Below are positions 1-11,223 of a DNA stretch of 64,000 nucleotides, piece after piece (the stretch's first letter is position 1; the number at the start of each line of letters is the position of its first letter). Position numbers and translations under genes: made by a program. This DNA is from Trichobilharzia szidati (lineage: Eukaryota; Platyhelminthes; Trematoda; Strigeidida; Schistosomatidae), in the NCBI GenBank assembly GCA_944472155.2, contig OX235279.1, positions 155,022,199 through 155,086,198 on the forward strand, read 5' to 3'. The notes beneath the pieces were generated by a model, which saw only the letters and a list, made by a program, of their open reading frames with translations, did not search any database and was not told the origin of the DNA.

Positions 1-92
1 TTATAAACACTGTTTTATTTTGGACTTAATTCTGGAAATGACTATCAATGAAACCCAAGTCGTATTTCTGCTAGTCATGGGATCGTCGAATG

Positions 93-540
93 AAGGAATA
101 AGATAAGAAATCTAGAAAATAGTTCAGCCACACCACTCACTACATGGAATTACACACAACCATACAATAGGATGGATGGGATAAGATGACAGTTTTAAAA
201 TCTAATGTCACAGGGTGGAGGGAGAGATTGATAACAGAAGCCTTGTTTATCGAATCAACTGAAGAGAGTACGTGTAATAGGAATGATTCAACTCCTGTCC
301 ACGCAGACATCTGGAATACTCTCTTAACCCAATGGCGAAAAATAGGAGAGAACAAAGAAAACTATAAAACTCAAGTTGTGAAGTCGTGTGATTATAATTG
401 ATTATGAACAATAAATTGTGTTTGAAACGTCATCCAGTAAATAATACTGTTTCATACTGTGTGATACATCTAATAAACAAACTAATATGGAATTACTTAC
501 CACCACAGTGCCCAAGTTTTACACATATATTAATATGAAG
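93..540 (+). mobile_element. PLE-1 fragment: 3' end of GIY-YIG endonuclease and 3' tail
   Basis: The frame at 186-401 reads as the C-terminal part of a Penelope-like endonuclease (DRMTVLKSNVTG-like block, then RERLITEALFIES with the conserved glutamate, then NRND). It matches the copies at 7977-8483, 10203-10500 and 38733-38945 almost word for word. It ends with the same 3' tail, AAACGTCATCCAGTAAATAA, followed by a segment shared with the 7.9-kb copy (CCACAGTGCCCAAG). The reverse transcriptase and most of the endonuclease are missing, so this is a 5'-truncated, non-functional copy. Its left edge near 93 is approximate. Confidence 0.85.
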
Positions 541-797
541 GAATTCGCCTTTCGATATTTGTGCCCCCACTCTGACTCAAAATAAATATTATCACTTATG
601 CACAATCTTCTCGATTAGTCCATCACAATAAACAATGCTTATTCAACAAGTGCCAGTCTATTTTTGGAAGTTCGATCCCAATTCTTCTTTGATTCACAGG
701 GGTCAGTTGACCAATATTTGTCAGTATATGAACTGATTTCTAAAACACCCAGCCCTACTTCTAATGAGATTTCATTGATAAAGACCTATTAGCGTTT
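541..797. other. no recognisable feature
   Basis: AT-rich sequence between a PLE-1 tail and a SINE. I see no open frame, repeat or RNA here. Confidence 0.5.
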
Positions 798-1064
798 AGT
801 AACACGATGTTTTTTTGTTTTTTTTCCTTCACGTTCCCTAGTGGAACATAGGGCTTCAAGCTAGTGGCTTGAAGTTTCTGTAGCAGTGTTTATTTTACAG
901 GATGGGGTTTCTAGCCTCATGCCCAACCTTTCCTCTTCACCAGCATTATTTCTGGCTTAGCGAAGTAAAGAAGTGCGTCTGTGGCCGGGGGTCGAACCTC
1001 GGACCATGTGCATGGTCGGCGAGCGTACTAACCGCTATGTCACCGACGCACAGTAACACGATGT
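798..1064 (-). mobile_element. SINE-1 copy with 13-bp target-site duplication
   Basis: A 241-bp insertion at 811-1051 is flanked by perfect 13-bp direct repeats AGTAACACGATGT (798-810 and 1052-1064). Read on the minus strand, it begins with a tRNA-like head of about 75 bp (A-box TAGCGGTTAG, B-box-like GGTTCGACC, internal hairpin GACCATG/CATGGTC). It continues with a segment resembling the 5' end of the RTE LINE at 54840, then the LINE 3'-terminal block TTGAAGCCCTATGTTCCACT, and ends in an A-rich tail (T-rich at 811-826 on the plus strand). The same element is at 50352-50579 and, more decayed, at 61135-61385. RNA polymerase III transcription and LINE-driven insertion are inferred. Confidence 0.88.
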
Positions 1065-2127
1065 ACATTTTCTTTTATTGATACCTATTCACATCCAAGA
1101 ATAAATCCATTTTCTATTCCCACACAATTATTTCACATCATTTTGAACTAAATACAATCCATTTCAGAGCCTAATGTCAAATTCCCTGAAATGTTGATTT
1201 GACGCTCCATGTTCAATTTCTCTACTTACTAATCACCCACTTACTTGTCAACAAACCATTATTAAAACACGAAATCTTACATTTGATTCAGCAAGAATAA
1301 TCGTGAGATTTCATATCAAGTTCACTTGTTCCAATCGCAATTCTCCCAAAATAAGTTTAGGTAGGTCTGGCTTCCATTCCTGCTGACTGCACTCACTAAT
1401 CAAATCAACTTAAAATAGACTGTGATGATCAGTTTCACTGCACGGTATGCACGTGGTGAAAATAATTCACAGAAATTGGCTAATAACGAGAACTGAGAAA
1501 CACCGGATCGTTTACCTCTAAACAACCGGCAGTACATGTTTCACTACTCGTTAACTTGTTTCAAAATTATATCACACTAGTTCCCCTCAGCTCAATAATT
1601 TCTTGGACAAGTAATTCGATTGTGAAGTCTGTTGATTGGTACTGCTCAACATCCGATCCATCAGTGCGGTCGCCTTATATTGCCTTATATTAGACGACAA
1701 ATTTCTGAATTACAATGAGTCAGAAGTCTGCTCCATTTTCTAATCTCGAAAGTTAACAGGAGCAATGTGACAATATTTAGTAGTGAGCATTTTTTCCATT
1801 CATTGCAATAAATTCTAGATGTCAGTGGTGATCATTGACAAAAAACATCTGTAACAGCATCGCAATCAACAGTGTCAACTCAGATCACTCGAAACATGAA
1901 GTCTAATTCAAGAAAGAAATTTTGTCAAGACCGTTTGGAATATAGAAATTCATCAGAGAGAGGTGAATAACAATGTAATTCGAAAAATATGTGTAAATTT
2001 TGAGCATATGGTGACTGTTATTTTCGTCTTAACCAAGTCAGTATCATAATATAAGAGGGTGTTACTAATCAAAAAATAGAACTAAGATGATAGTAAACCA
2101 GTGGAAATAATTACACAATCTAATCAC
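1065..2127. other. no recognisable gene
   Basis: AT-rich intergenic DNA. A short block near 1225-1265 recurs near 3170-3205 (cacttacttgtcaa...aaaccatt), so some of it is old dispersed repeat. No coding signal is seen. Confidence 0.5.
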
Positions 2128-2952
2128 AGGGATATCCTGGACCGACGTGAAGAACCTAGAAGACCTGGATTTTGCGGATGATTTATGTTTGATGTCACAC
2201 AAAATCGAAGACTTACAAGCGAAAACCGACAAACTGATCGAAAAAGCAGCAAAGACAGGACTCCAGGTGAACATAGACAAGACGGAGGTTATGAAAATAA
2301 CCAACCAACAACAACAGCAGCAACATCCAGCGCCAATCACCATCAACGGGAGGGAGCATTGTCTCAACTACAGGAGGAACGGACGAGGATGTCAAATCGA
2401 GAATCGGGAAGGCGAGAAACACATTCATCAACCTGAAACCAATCTGGAAATCTTCGTCACTCAGCATCAACAACAAAATTCGGATTTTCAATACAAACGT
2501 CAAGTCAGTCAGTTCTTCTATACGGATCAGAAACTTGGTGGGTCACCAAGAATATTTCCAACAGCTTGTTGCAGACGTTTATCAACAACTGTCTTCGTTC
2601 CATACTGAAGATCAGATGGCCGGAAAGAATCACAAACAAGAAGCTATGGGAACAAACAAAACAGGAACCAATCGCCCAACAAATATGCAGGAGAAAGTGG
2701 AGATGGATTGGACACTCGCTGAGGAGGCCGTTGGGTGACATCGCGCGTCAGGCCATCGCTCGAGTGGAACCCGAAAGGGAAGCGGCGAGTGGGACGTCCA
2801 AGGGTGACATGGAGGAGATCTTGTGATGAGGAACTGAAACAGTATGGAATAACGTGGATGCAAGTGAAAAGTACAGCAGAAGACAGAAGCAAGTGGAGGC
2901 GTGCAGTTGAAGCCCTATGTTCCACTAGGAACCCAAGGGAACAATAATAATA
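2128..2952 (+). mobile_element. RTE LINE, 5'-truncated pseudogenised copy
   Basis: Starts within the reverse transcriptase and runs to the 3' end of the RTE family. The frame at 2147-2345 reads NLEDLDFADDLCLMSHKIED and onward, including the FADD catalytic motif, and is nearly identical to the intact LINE at 51655-54732. A deletion of about 34 nt after ITINGR (near 2349) shifts the frame. The rest (RIRWPERITNKKLWEQTKQE, then KGKRRVGRPRVTWRRS) appears in other frames with further small indels. It ends GGAACCCAAGGGAACAATAA followed by an (AAT)n tail, the normal RTE terminus. A possible short target duplication TAATCAC flanks it, too short to trust. Confidence 0.92.
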
Positions 2953-5044
2953 ATAATCACGAAAATTGAGTTATGCTATTACACAATACATCCTAGTGAT
3001 GATGAAGATTAAATGAACCACAAAGCACTCAAAATGTCAAAATGAATTACACCAGAATGATTATTATTATTGCTGAAAGAAACACAATATCAGTTGAAAT
3101 AGTCAAGAAAAAGTAGTCTCCAATCTCCAGAATAATGAAACACCTTGTCAAACTAAAGTAATCAGCTGACATCCACTTACTTGTCAATAAACCATTGTTA
3201 ACATGTGGAATCCGATGTGATTTGCACCTCAGTGCTACTCACAATGAAATTTCAGACATATGAATGTTTCAGTTATCAAACCAAAGAGTTCATCTATTAT
3301 TGGATGGTTGAATGCACTATCGTCCTAACAATTTCCTCTCAACAAACAAATATAATTCTTTATAGCTTTGAATTGATTCACTAGTGAAATTTTTCGATAT
3401 CGATGGGACATTTCTGTCCCAAACTTTTCCTACTGTGATAATACTGAGATCTGATTAGCAGAACAGGAATAACTAATTAGTATTTGTTGAGATTTTTCGC
3501 CTTGGAATATTATAATTCAATGTTCTGAAACGAAGATATTCTCAAATCCAAGCTGTTAATCCCCTGCAAAATAAATTGAAAAACTTTTATTGTATGACTA
3601 TTTGAAACAAGTGTAGAAAGTTACACTACGGCTTGTTTTCATGTAGAACACAAACATCGACTTATCTGTTTGCTAACGCGTCAGCCAAATCACAACTAAA
3701 TCAGTTATCTACAAAGTACAGTTGAACATTTCAACATTTGAACGTGATAGATTGTTTGCAAGAGGGTATTGCGAAATAACACAAACACTCTACCTTGTAA
3801 ATGTGTACCGTAATTGTTCATAATCTCCTCTAGACTGTTAATCTTTCAGGGAATAAACTAAAATCCTTTTACCGTGGTGAAGTATTCATAAAATATTGTA
3901 TTTCAAATTCCAAGGCTACATCAGCCTCACGAAGACATTCACATATACCAGTTTGAATATTCGACAAGGTGAACAACGATTGTAGGAGTGAAATAAACTG
4001 ATATCTTTGGATGATTTGCATCCACTTACTAGCTATTGCTGAGAATAGAAATATATTCTAGTGATTTCATCATTTGTGTTAATTGTATCTGACCACTCTT
4101 AATGAAAATCATTAGTAACACAGTATGCTGAGTCAGTTGGATCAATACAATTTGAAAAAGTTACGTTAGTTTAACAGTAGTGATAAACAAGTTAGATTAG
4201 ATCAAAGACGCTGATGAGAACATTCAAATACATCTAAATGTTGATAGATAAAGTAACCTATAAATAAACTTATGTAAGATCGAAATGTCTGCAGCCGATA
4301 AGGTACAATCTAAGTGAGTCAAAATGATTCACCTCAATGACTGAAACTAATCCTCTTAGCGAAATGTAGTGATTTGTGACTACAGTTTCGTAAAAAATCA
4401 ATTAATCATTAAATACAAGTATATCGCATATTAAAGGTGTATATAGAACACAGGTTGGTGATGAATTTCGAATCAATTTTATACTACTTTAGTTATTGTG
4501 AGTAGTTAACTTCACCAAGAGTAAATGTATCCATTGTGAACGCAATATACAAGCATGGGATTTATGTGCGTCTCAGTTTACTCTTTCTCATGTATTCGCA
4601 CACCACTCGGCAATTAATCTCTGTTTATTAATTTAGCAGAGATGACTCTGTAACACTGAGTGATATACACTCATCCTCGGATCCGATGCCACACCAGAAA
4701 TAAAGTCGAAGATACCATCACTCGAAGAGAACTGTTAAACCGAGCACATATATATGTGCAATCAGAAATATGCAAGACCTCAGACATAAGATGACACCAA
4801 AACTGGAAATGAGGTAATGAAGGGAGAACTGGGAGAAGAAAATACCAGAGTAGAACTCATCATGAATCAGAGGCGGTGAAATGAATGATGCTGGAGATTT
4901 ATTAGATGTATGTGCATCTGAAGATTTGACGATTGAAGTCACCGTGTACAGTCACAAGTATATCAGCATGGTGACGTAGATTTCGACAGAATGTTAAGTT
5001 GAAATGGTCATTTTTGATTTGTCTTCTTATAAAAGGGTTATTTT
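2953..5044. other. no recognisable gene
   Basis: About 2.1 kb of AT-rich DNA with many stops in all frames. The 74-codon minus-strand frame at 4718-4942 has no recognisable domain and is probably chance. I see no clear repeat edges. Confidence 0.5.
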
Positions 5045-5059
5045 TTGTTTCCATTTAGC

Positions 5060-5560
5060 TCATTGATGATTTGGAGTGAAGTTGCACTTCCAGATGACTG
5101 CAGTCAGACGGAAAACAAATCATATGCAGATCAATCTGCCATTCATCATCAGACAGAGTCTAGAATGGCAGTCACCTTTTCACCTCAATTCAATCGTCCT
5201 TGCCAAAGTCTTCGACAGTCTTCATTTTAGAGGAATTTGACATCTGCTGTAACAAGACATCGGAAAGCACACCAAATATCTACGAATCTCATTCAACAGG
5301 TATTTAACAAAGTCACATGTAAAGAATTCCACAACGGGAGGCTGACAGAAGCAGCCGAAGCGAAGACAGGTGTAAGATATGGCTGCTTGCCATCACTGAT
5401 GATCTTCGTAATTGTGGTGAACTGCATCATTCAGCAGAGTATGGAGAGTGAGAAGACGAGCATAGAATGGACTGGAGAAATGACTCTGGATGATGTGGAT
5501 CTTGCGGATGAGTCGTGCTGATGACGCGTGAATGCGAAGATATGTAATCATAAGCCGAAA
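5060..5560 (+). pseudogene. RTE reverse transcriptase fragment, degenerate
   Basis: Aligns by eye with the palm region of the intact RTE protein. The segment near 5095-5220 corresponds to the block around CSDQIATLRIIIEQSMEWQS and FEKAFDSVDRE. The frame at 5237-5521 (NLIQQVFNKVTC, FHNGRLTEA, KTGVRYGCLPSLMIFVIVVN) corresponds to NLIQQLYDNGTCQVIYNGKL through GIRQGCSLSPMIFLIVVDW. The FADD block has decayed to VDLADES. Many substitutions and several frameshifts make this an old copy. Confidence 0.82.
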
Positions 5561-7074
5561 ATTTGCCAGAAGAGGTATCCACCTACTCCACATTCTTGGG
5601 TATATAAATATTTTCCTTCCAATAATATTTCATCCTCTTTGTTTTCTGTTTGACCGTGATACACGAACATCAATAACACAGTGTGCTAAATCTGTGTGAT
5701 CTGTGAAATTTTCAAAGTTAGTAATGACTCAGCAGTAGCTTTGGAGAGACCAGATAATTTTCAAAAGCTGCTGTGAGGAACTGTTTTTCCCCCCTTGTTT
5801 TTTATGTTGTTTGTATTGGTATCGCCCTGTCTTTGTTATTTTTTGTTATTATTCTCCTAATGGTTTTTGTTTGCTTATGTTTCTGGTCTTCTTTTTATCG
5901 TGGGTGTATCTAGTTTTGCTCTCTCCTAATCTTTTGGTTTCTTTGGCCTCTAGCTTTCCTTGCTTCTTGAATTTACACTTTTTTGTTTGCTATGTAGTAT
6001 CGTGTCTTGGATTTTGCTTTTTTTATATTATCTTTTGTGTCATATTTTTGTTGATTTATGCGATTGTTTGAGCGCTGCATTTTTATTTGGTTTGAAATAC
6101 TCATATTCACTGCCACTGTATTATTAATCTTCTGTTGAATCCGTTTTGGGCATGATCTTTTGGTGAAGCTCTTAGAGGATCACATTGTTTCTCAATAAAT
6201 CTTTCATAAAATTCATTACAACGTTCAAAATACTTTAGAATAATAGAACATGACAGCAGTGAAACTGTTGTTGATAACACAATTATGAGTGCAATTTAAC
6301 GTATTTGCAATCTTTATAGCATAATAAAGTGACATCTAGAAAACAGGAATTACGGGTTGCTACTTAAAACTATTTAAGCTCACTCAGAGACGAGCTCTGT
6401 GGCTTGAAATCTCATATCGAATTCCAACTAGACAGAATCGTGTAATCTACAAAATACCCTGCATTGGCCGTGAGTAATGTCAGCTACATGGTTCAATAGA
6501 CTGAGGTAGTTGGTTTATCGGAATCTAAGATTTTAGCTAAATGTAGGATGACTGACGTCACAAAGATGAATGTTTTGGAGAAAAACTCAACCATCACAGT
6601 GGATTGACTGACACACAATTTAATGTGGGACAAAGGTTGATCATAAGAGCTTTATTTCATCGAGTCTACACACGCACTCACACACGTCATACATGCTCAG
6701 TAGGATGACGTAACCGGCCAGTAGCACAGAGATATATACAAAATAAAAATGACTACGGAAGATATGAATTAATGAAAGTATATTATAAGCAGGGTATCTC
6801 AAGATTGCCGAGATAAACAGCTACATAGACAAATATACAGCCAGAGAGATACAGAGAAGTTCACACGCAAGAGGAAATCATTTCAGCTCGAGTGCTCTCA
6901 CTTATAGGTGAACATATGTGTAGGAGTCGAGAGAGAAGATCAGCGGATATGTCAGGTTAAATTATCAATACATCTACTCTACTGAAGATGATTTCTTTCT
7001 ATGTAAGGGTAGAATTTGAGCTGTGTGTATGGCAGAATATACAGTTCCATATCAGATAAGTAGTGTTTATCCTA
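5561..7074. other. no recognisable gene; T-rich tract
   Basis: The stretch 5790-6075 is very T-rich on the plus strand, which opens a hydrophobic 86-codon frame that looks like a composition artefact. The remainder shows no gene or clear repeat. Confidence 0.5.
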
Positions 7075-7145
7075 TGTTTATACATGGATGACGTTTCAAG
7101 CATAAATTTTATTACTGATGCTCAAAATCATATTAATCATTCTTT
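7075..7145 (-). mobile_element. PLE tail remnant
   Basis: Contains GGATGACGTTTC followed by AT-rich DNA ending in an ATAATC-like motif. This is the minus-strand form of the conserved PLE-1 3' tail (GAAACGTCATCCA) seen at 420-450, 10505-10520, 17380-17430 and 38975-38990. Only the tail is recognisable. Confidence 0.6.
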
Positions 7146-7820
7146 TCACAGAAGTTGATAAATTGATTTAAGTATCCTTATTCACCCCTACAGTTTTCTG
7201 TTGGAATACCCCATGTATTCGGGATATGTGTGTTGCGTCATTTCGATTCCACAGATGTTTCTTATGTGCTGATTCGATGGATAAAGATATTGCGTGATTA
7301 ATCTGTCTCTGTCTCTCTATTAGTCTTCACCTTAACTATATCTCCTTTTAACACTTTCACCCTATCCTATCCTCACCGGAATGTGTGTGAATACATAGCA
7401 GTGGCCGAGTGTTCTTTTTGTAGATTATTTAACTGAACAGGGTTGAATCATTAGTGTATTTCAATGACCTAATTGACCCTAATATACTCATGGGCCTGTA
7501 ATGTAGCTGTTCTCATAGTCACTACATAATGGTGTTTAGTAAATTATATGTAATTTTTCCTAATTGGATCTATTAGTTCATTAAGTCGAGGAGGTTTGTC
7601 TCAAAGTGCGTTGGTTGGTTTAAATGCCACTGTAAATGATTCCTGTCTCATAGAGAATCCTACACAGAGTTTTAAAATCTGAACATAGCCCTAAATTATT
7701 CATTCAAATATTAACTCAATGATACATCGAATCCAGTTCACAATTTTGAGTTAGAAAAGGTATAGAAAGAGTTACCTTTGCACCGCTAGACTTTAAAGTC
7801 AAAACACCGACACATTCCAA
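7146..7820. other. no recognisable gene
   Basis: AT-rich intergenic DNA without open frames of interest. Confidence 0.5.
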
Positions 7821-7871
7821 AAATCACACAGTGTTATACACTTAATATTACTGTATAACACTGTGTGATTT
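7821..7871. repeat. perfect 20-bp inverted repeat (PLE tail junction)
   Basis: AAATCACACAGTGTTATACA at 7821-7840 is exactly complementary to 7852-7871, leaving an 11-nt loop. The same words (cacagtgttatacag, tgtgatttatcaaa) occur in PLE-like tails at 61770-61800 and 61905-61925. The hairpin therefore looks like two PLE tails meeting head to head at the end of the PLE-1 element that follows. Confidence 0.85.
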
Positions 7872-7976
7872 ATCAAAGTAAAATCTTAATATATGTGTAA
7901 AACATTGGCACTGTGGTAGTAAGTAATTCCACATTAGTTTGTTTATTAGATATACCACACAGTGAAACAGTATTAT

Positions 7977-8483
7977 TTACTGGATGACGTTCCAATTGCA
8001 ATCACACGACTTTGACACTTGAGTTTTATAGTTTTCTTTGTTCTCTCCTATTTGTCGTCGTTGGGGTAGTAAAATTTTCCAGATATCGGGGACAGGTGAT
8101 GAATCATTCCTATTACATGTATTTGTAGTTGATTCGATAAACAAAGCTTCTGTTATCAATCTCTCCCTATACCCTGTGACATTAGATTTTAAAACTGTCA
8201 TCCTATCCCATTCTATTGTATGGTTGTGTGTGACTGCATGCAGTGCTATAGCTGAACTATTCTCTAGATTTCTTATCTTATTCGGGTCAACCAATCTAGA
8301 TTTTGCTAGGTTTTTATGTTCAGCTAGTCTGACTGCCCCTGTTCTACTAGTGTGACCTATGTATTTGACCTGACAATCATTGCAGGGTATGAGATAAACT
8401 AAATTGTTTTGTTTTAAAGGCTCTACAGGATCCTTTAACCAACAAAGCTTGTTTCTAATTGAGTTTGTGGGTTTGAATACCAT
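7977..8483 (-). pseudogene. PLE-1 GIY-YIG endonuclease domain (frame-shifted from RT)
   Basis: 168 codons. The block NLVYLIPCNDC...KYIGHTSR (about residues 27-47) is the GIY-YIG signature of Penelope endonucleases, with the upstream C-x2-C pair (IPCNDC). It is followed by the H of AEHKNL, the glutamate in ITEALFIE, and NRND. In an intact PLE this is the C-terminal domain of one polyprotein; the enzyme nicks target DNA for reverse transcription. Here it lies in a different frame from the RT because of a deletion near 8502, so the ATG at 8483 is an internal methionine, not a true start. The sister copies at 38400-38945 and 17520-18000 confirm the alignment. Confidence 0.9.
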
Positions 8484-8485
8484 TT

Positions 8486-9742
8486 TTATTCCTGCCTTGT
8501 TAAGAATTCCGAGGTTCCTTCCTTGTATGGAATTACTACTGATGATTTAGATTCCTTTTTGTTGGTGTCGTCATTAATATTATTATTATTATCACTATTA
8601 TCATTATCATTATTATTGTTATTATCACTATCGCTATTACCATTATTTATTTTATTTTTACATTTCCTTACATATTTCCTGACTAATTTATCCGGGTAAT
8701 TATTAAGTTTCAAGGCTTCTTTTATATGTATCAGTTCTTGGTTTAGATTTTCTTTGGTACTACTTAATTTTTGTGCTCTGTCATTTAAACATTTCACCAA
8801 TCCTATTTTTACTGACATAGGATGGGATGATCGGAAGTTTAAATATCTGTTTGAGTGTGTGGGTTTCCTGTAAACACTAATGTTTAACTTCCCATCTCCT
8901 TTCCTCTTTACGTTGCAATCTAACATTGGGAGCTCCCCTTCTTGATTTTCCAATTCATAAGTGAATTGAATTGCTTCAACCTCCGAGTTTATGTGTTCGA
9001 AAAACCTATCTATATCTTGTGTTCTAAGTACAGTAAATGTGTCATCTACGTACCTCCACCATACTTTTGGGGTGGGGGTGAACGTTTCAATCGCTATGCT
9101 TTCCCACTTATTCATGAATATATCTGCTACAACTGGGGATATTGGTGATCCCATGGCAACTCCTTCAGTTTGTTTGTATATTTTCCCTTGAAATTTAAAT
9201 ACTGTGGAAGTCAGGCATAGCTGAACTCCCAGCATTACGTCCTCAAGTGGCACTTTTGTCCTAAGTTCGAGTTCTAGGTCAGAAATGAGTTCGTTTCTGA
9301 CTGCCTCTATAGCCATATTTATTGGTATACGTGTGTATAAACTGACAATGTCAAAATTAACCATTTTCTCTTCATTATCTAATTTTAAATTATCTAATCT
9401 ATGTTTTAGTTCATAAGAATTTGTTAGTCTAGATTTTGAGTGTCTTTTAAGGGGATTTAATACCATGGCTAAATATTTAGATAATTCATAAGTAGGTGAA
9501 TTTCTAAAATCAACTATAGGCCTAATAGGGTATCCTGACTTATGAACTTTAACAACACCATACATCCTACTGGGGTTATTAGTTTTGGGCATTAAATTAA
9601 ACCACTTAGACTCACCTAGAAACGGCTTCATTCGGCGTATAAGATCCGCTGTGGATTTCTTAACTTTATTCATAACTGTATCTATTGGTTTATTAATTTC
9701 CACATATGGTCCTGTTTGTATGTGAGTGTTTACCTTGTCCAA
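8486..9742 (-). pseudogene. PLE-1 reverse transcriptase domain, open for 418 codons
   Basis: Penelope-type RT. Visible motifs in order: FNLMPKTNNPSRMYGVVKVH (about 47-66), RPIVDFRNSPTYELSKYLA, MVNFDIVSLYTRIP (palm A with catalytic D), EGVAMGSPISPVVADIFM, RYVDDTFTVL (YVDD catalytic pair, about 230), LPMLDCNVKR and ISVYRKPTHSNRYLNF. The frame continues upstream of 9742 without a stop to about 9828, so the annotated first residue is not the real start. It ends in an Asn/Asp-rich linker encoded by an (ATT/ATC)n-like microsatellite (8570-8640), then leaves frame at GTSE because of a 13-nt deletion. It could still make an RT without its endonuclease, but the missing 5' part argues against activity. 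Confidence 0.92.
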
Positions 9743-9814
9743 ATAGTCTGATTTGTCTAAAACTACTGTTGCATTTCCTTTGTCTGACTTTGTGATAACT
9801 ATACCCTTGTTATT

Positions 9815-10570
9815 CTTAAGGTGATCGATAAATCAAAGTGGGTTATCAATCTCTCAACACATACATTAAGTCCTACGGAAATAAGTGTATTAGAAAAGGG
9901 ACTAAATTTCAATGTATCAGTAGACGAACTGAAACCTGAGGATGTCATCCCTAAAATAGAAATAGCACTGAGTGGGATAGACAAAACTACGGCTGATGAA
10001 GTACGGGCACAATGTGCACTAACATTAAAACGACAAAAATGTGGAAAACCCAACCTGACAAAACAAGAGATAGAAGCCCTGAAACACCTTAAGTTTAGTT
10101 TATCTCATACCCTGCAATGATTGTCAGGTCAAATACATAGGTCACACTAGTAGAACAGGGGCAGTCAGACTAGCTGAACATAAAAACCTAGCAAAATCTA
10201 GATTGGTTGACCCGAATAAGATAAGAAATCTAGAGAATAGTTCAGCTATAGCACTGCATGCAGTCACACACAACCATACAATAGAATGGGATAGGATGAC
10301 AGTTTTAAAATCTAATGTCACAGGGTATAGGGAGAGATTGATAACAGAAGCTTTTGTTTATCGAATCAAATACAAATACATGTAATAGGAATGATTCATC
10401 ACATGTCCCCGATATCTGGAAAATTTTACTACCCCAACGACGACAAATAGGAGAGAACAAAGAAAACTATAAAACTCAAGTGTCAAAGTCGTGTGATTGC
10501 AATTGGAACGTCATCCAGTAAATAATACTGTTTCACTGTGTGGTATATCTAATAAACAAACTAATATGGA
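9815..10570 (+). mobile_element. PLE-1 internally deleted copy (N-terminus joined to endonuclease)
   Basis: The frame at 9821-10093 (WVINLSTHTLSPTEISVLEK, then KCGKPNLTKQEIEALKHLK) is the N-terminal region of a PLE polyprotein. After CACCTTAAG (10085-10093) it jumps directly to the endonuclease region (tttagtttatctcatacc...), so the whole RT is deleted. The remaining endonuclease and tail (10103-10565) are almost identical to the minus-strand copy at 7930-8400 and share its private loss of the segment gattatgaacaataaattgt present in other copies. The two units are head to head, with the junction near 9815-9830. Confidence 0.9.
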
Positions 10571-10872
10571 AATAAAAGCTTATCCATAATGGGATTATAC
10601 TCTACCATATTGCCCAAATTTTGTGCTTATATCAATAATACATTCCAATAAATACTTAGACTTTAATTCATCCCATTCAGAATCGTTAAATGTAGCCTGG
10701 GTTAAATGTCAAATGATGATCGGGCCAGGAGCCTAACTAGTTAGTCAGAACATTCAAATAATGGAATCAAACAAATAATGAGGAAAACGCTCCTAGTGAA
10801 TAACTAACTACCTACCAGATTTCATTTTAAAATGTATGAAGATCCATTAGAAAAATAAAAGTAGTAATATAT
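10571..10872. other. no gene; possible PLE tail traces
   Basis: The first 60 bp (gggattatactctaccatattgcccaaattttg) resemble the outer part of PLE tails (stat-actccat...gggcac words seen at 13100 and 61730). Nothing else is recognised. Confidence 0.45.
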
Positions 10873-11210
10873 GAGGAATTTAAAGCCTCGATCATACTGC
10901 CATATAATGAAAGAACACTGAAAAGCCTACGTCGGATTCCTAATGAGGCTGAAATCAGTTAAGATGGCATTTAAACCAGACAACAAATCAACTCACACAG
11001 GAGTAAACTTTGTCGGTTTAAGGATCACAATATTATCTAATGACTGTAAGGCTAATTACGTAGATCAAACTAGTAGATCGGGATCACTTCATTGTTCGGA
11101 ATATGGGAGTGGTTGACCCCAATAAATTGAATATTCTGGGGAAAAAAGAGTAGATCATTGGAATGCACTCACTTGTGTGTAATCACACGACCGGGGAGGG
11201 GTGAGGCAGC
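10873..11210 (+). pseudogene. PLE-1-like endonuclease remnant, strongly decayed
   Basis: Scattered words align with PLE-1: a region equal to PYKEGTSE...LRRI (near 10900), KLCRLKDP (near 11010-11030), DC-x-YVDQTSRSGS (near 11043-11085, equivalent to YIGHTSRTGA) and VDPNK (near 11112). Frameshifts and stops are frequent. It is closest in style to the PLE-1b copy at 36440-37345. Confidence 0.7.
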
Positions 11211-11223
11211 ATGAAAATATTAA

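Larger units (their letters stand above)
7872..9830 (-). mobile_element. PLE-1 Penelope-like retroelement, 5'-truncated, RT and GIY-YIG endonuclease
   Basis: On the minus strand this runs from the start of the reverse transcriptase core (near 9830; frame reads GIVITKSDKGNATVVLDKSDY) through the catalytic core, an Asn-rich linker, the GIY-YIG endonuclease and a 3' tail ending at the hairpin near 7870. RT plus GIY-YIG in one unit defines Penelope-like elements. It is the best preserved PLE in the window. Its 5' part is absent, and next to it in opposite orientation (9815-10570) lies a copy that has the missing N-terminal region but lacks the RT. Confidence 0.93.

Noticed and set aside
2128..2952. 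A second active RTE
   Set aside because: 5'-truncated, with a 34-nt deletion and several frameshifts.
5811..6071. 86-codon hydrophobic membrane protein
   Set aside because: Caused by a T-rich tract; no start context, no homologous block and no conservation elsewhere.
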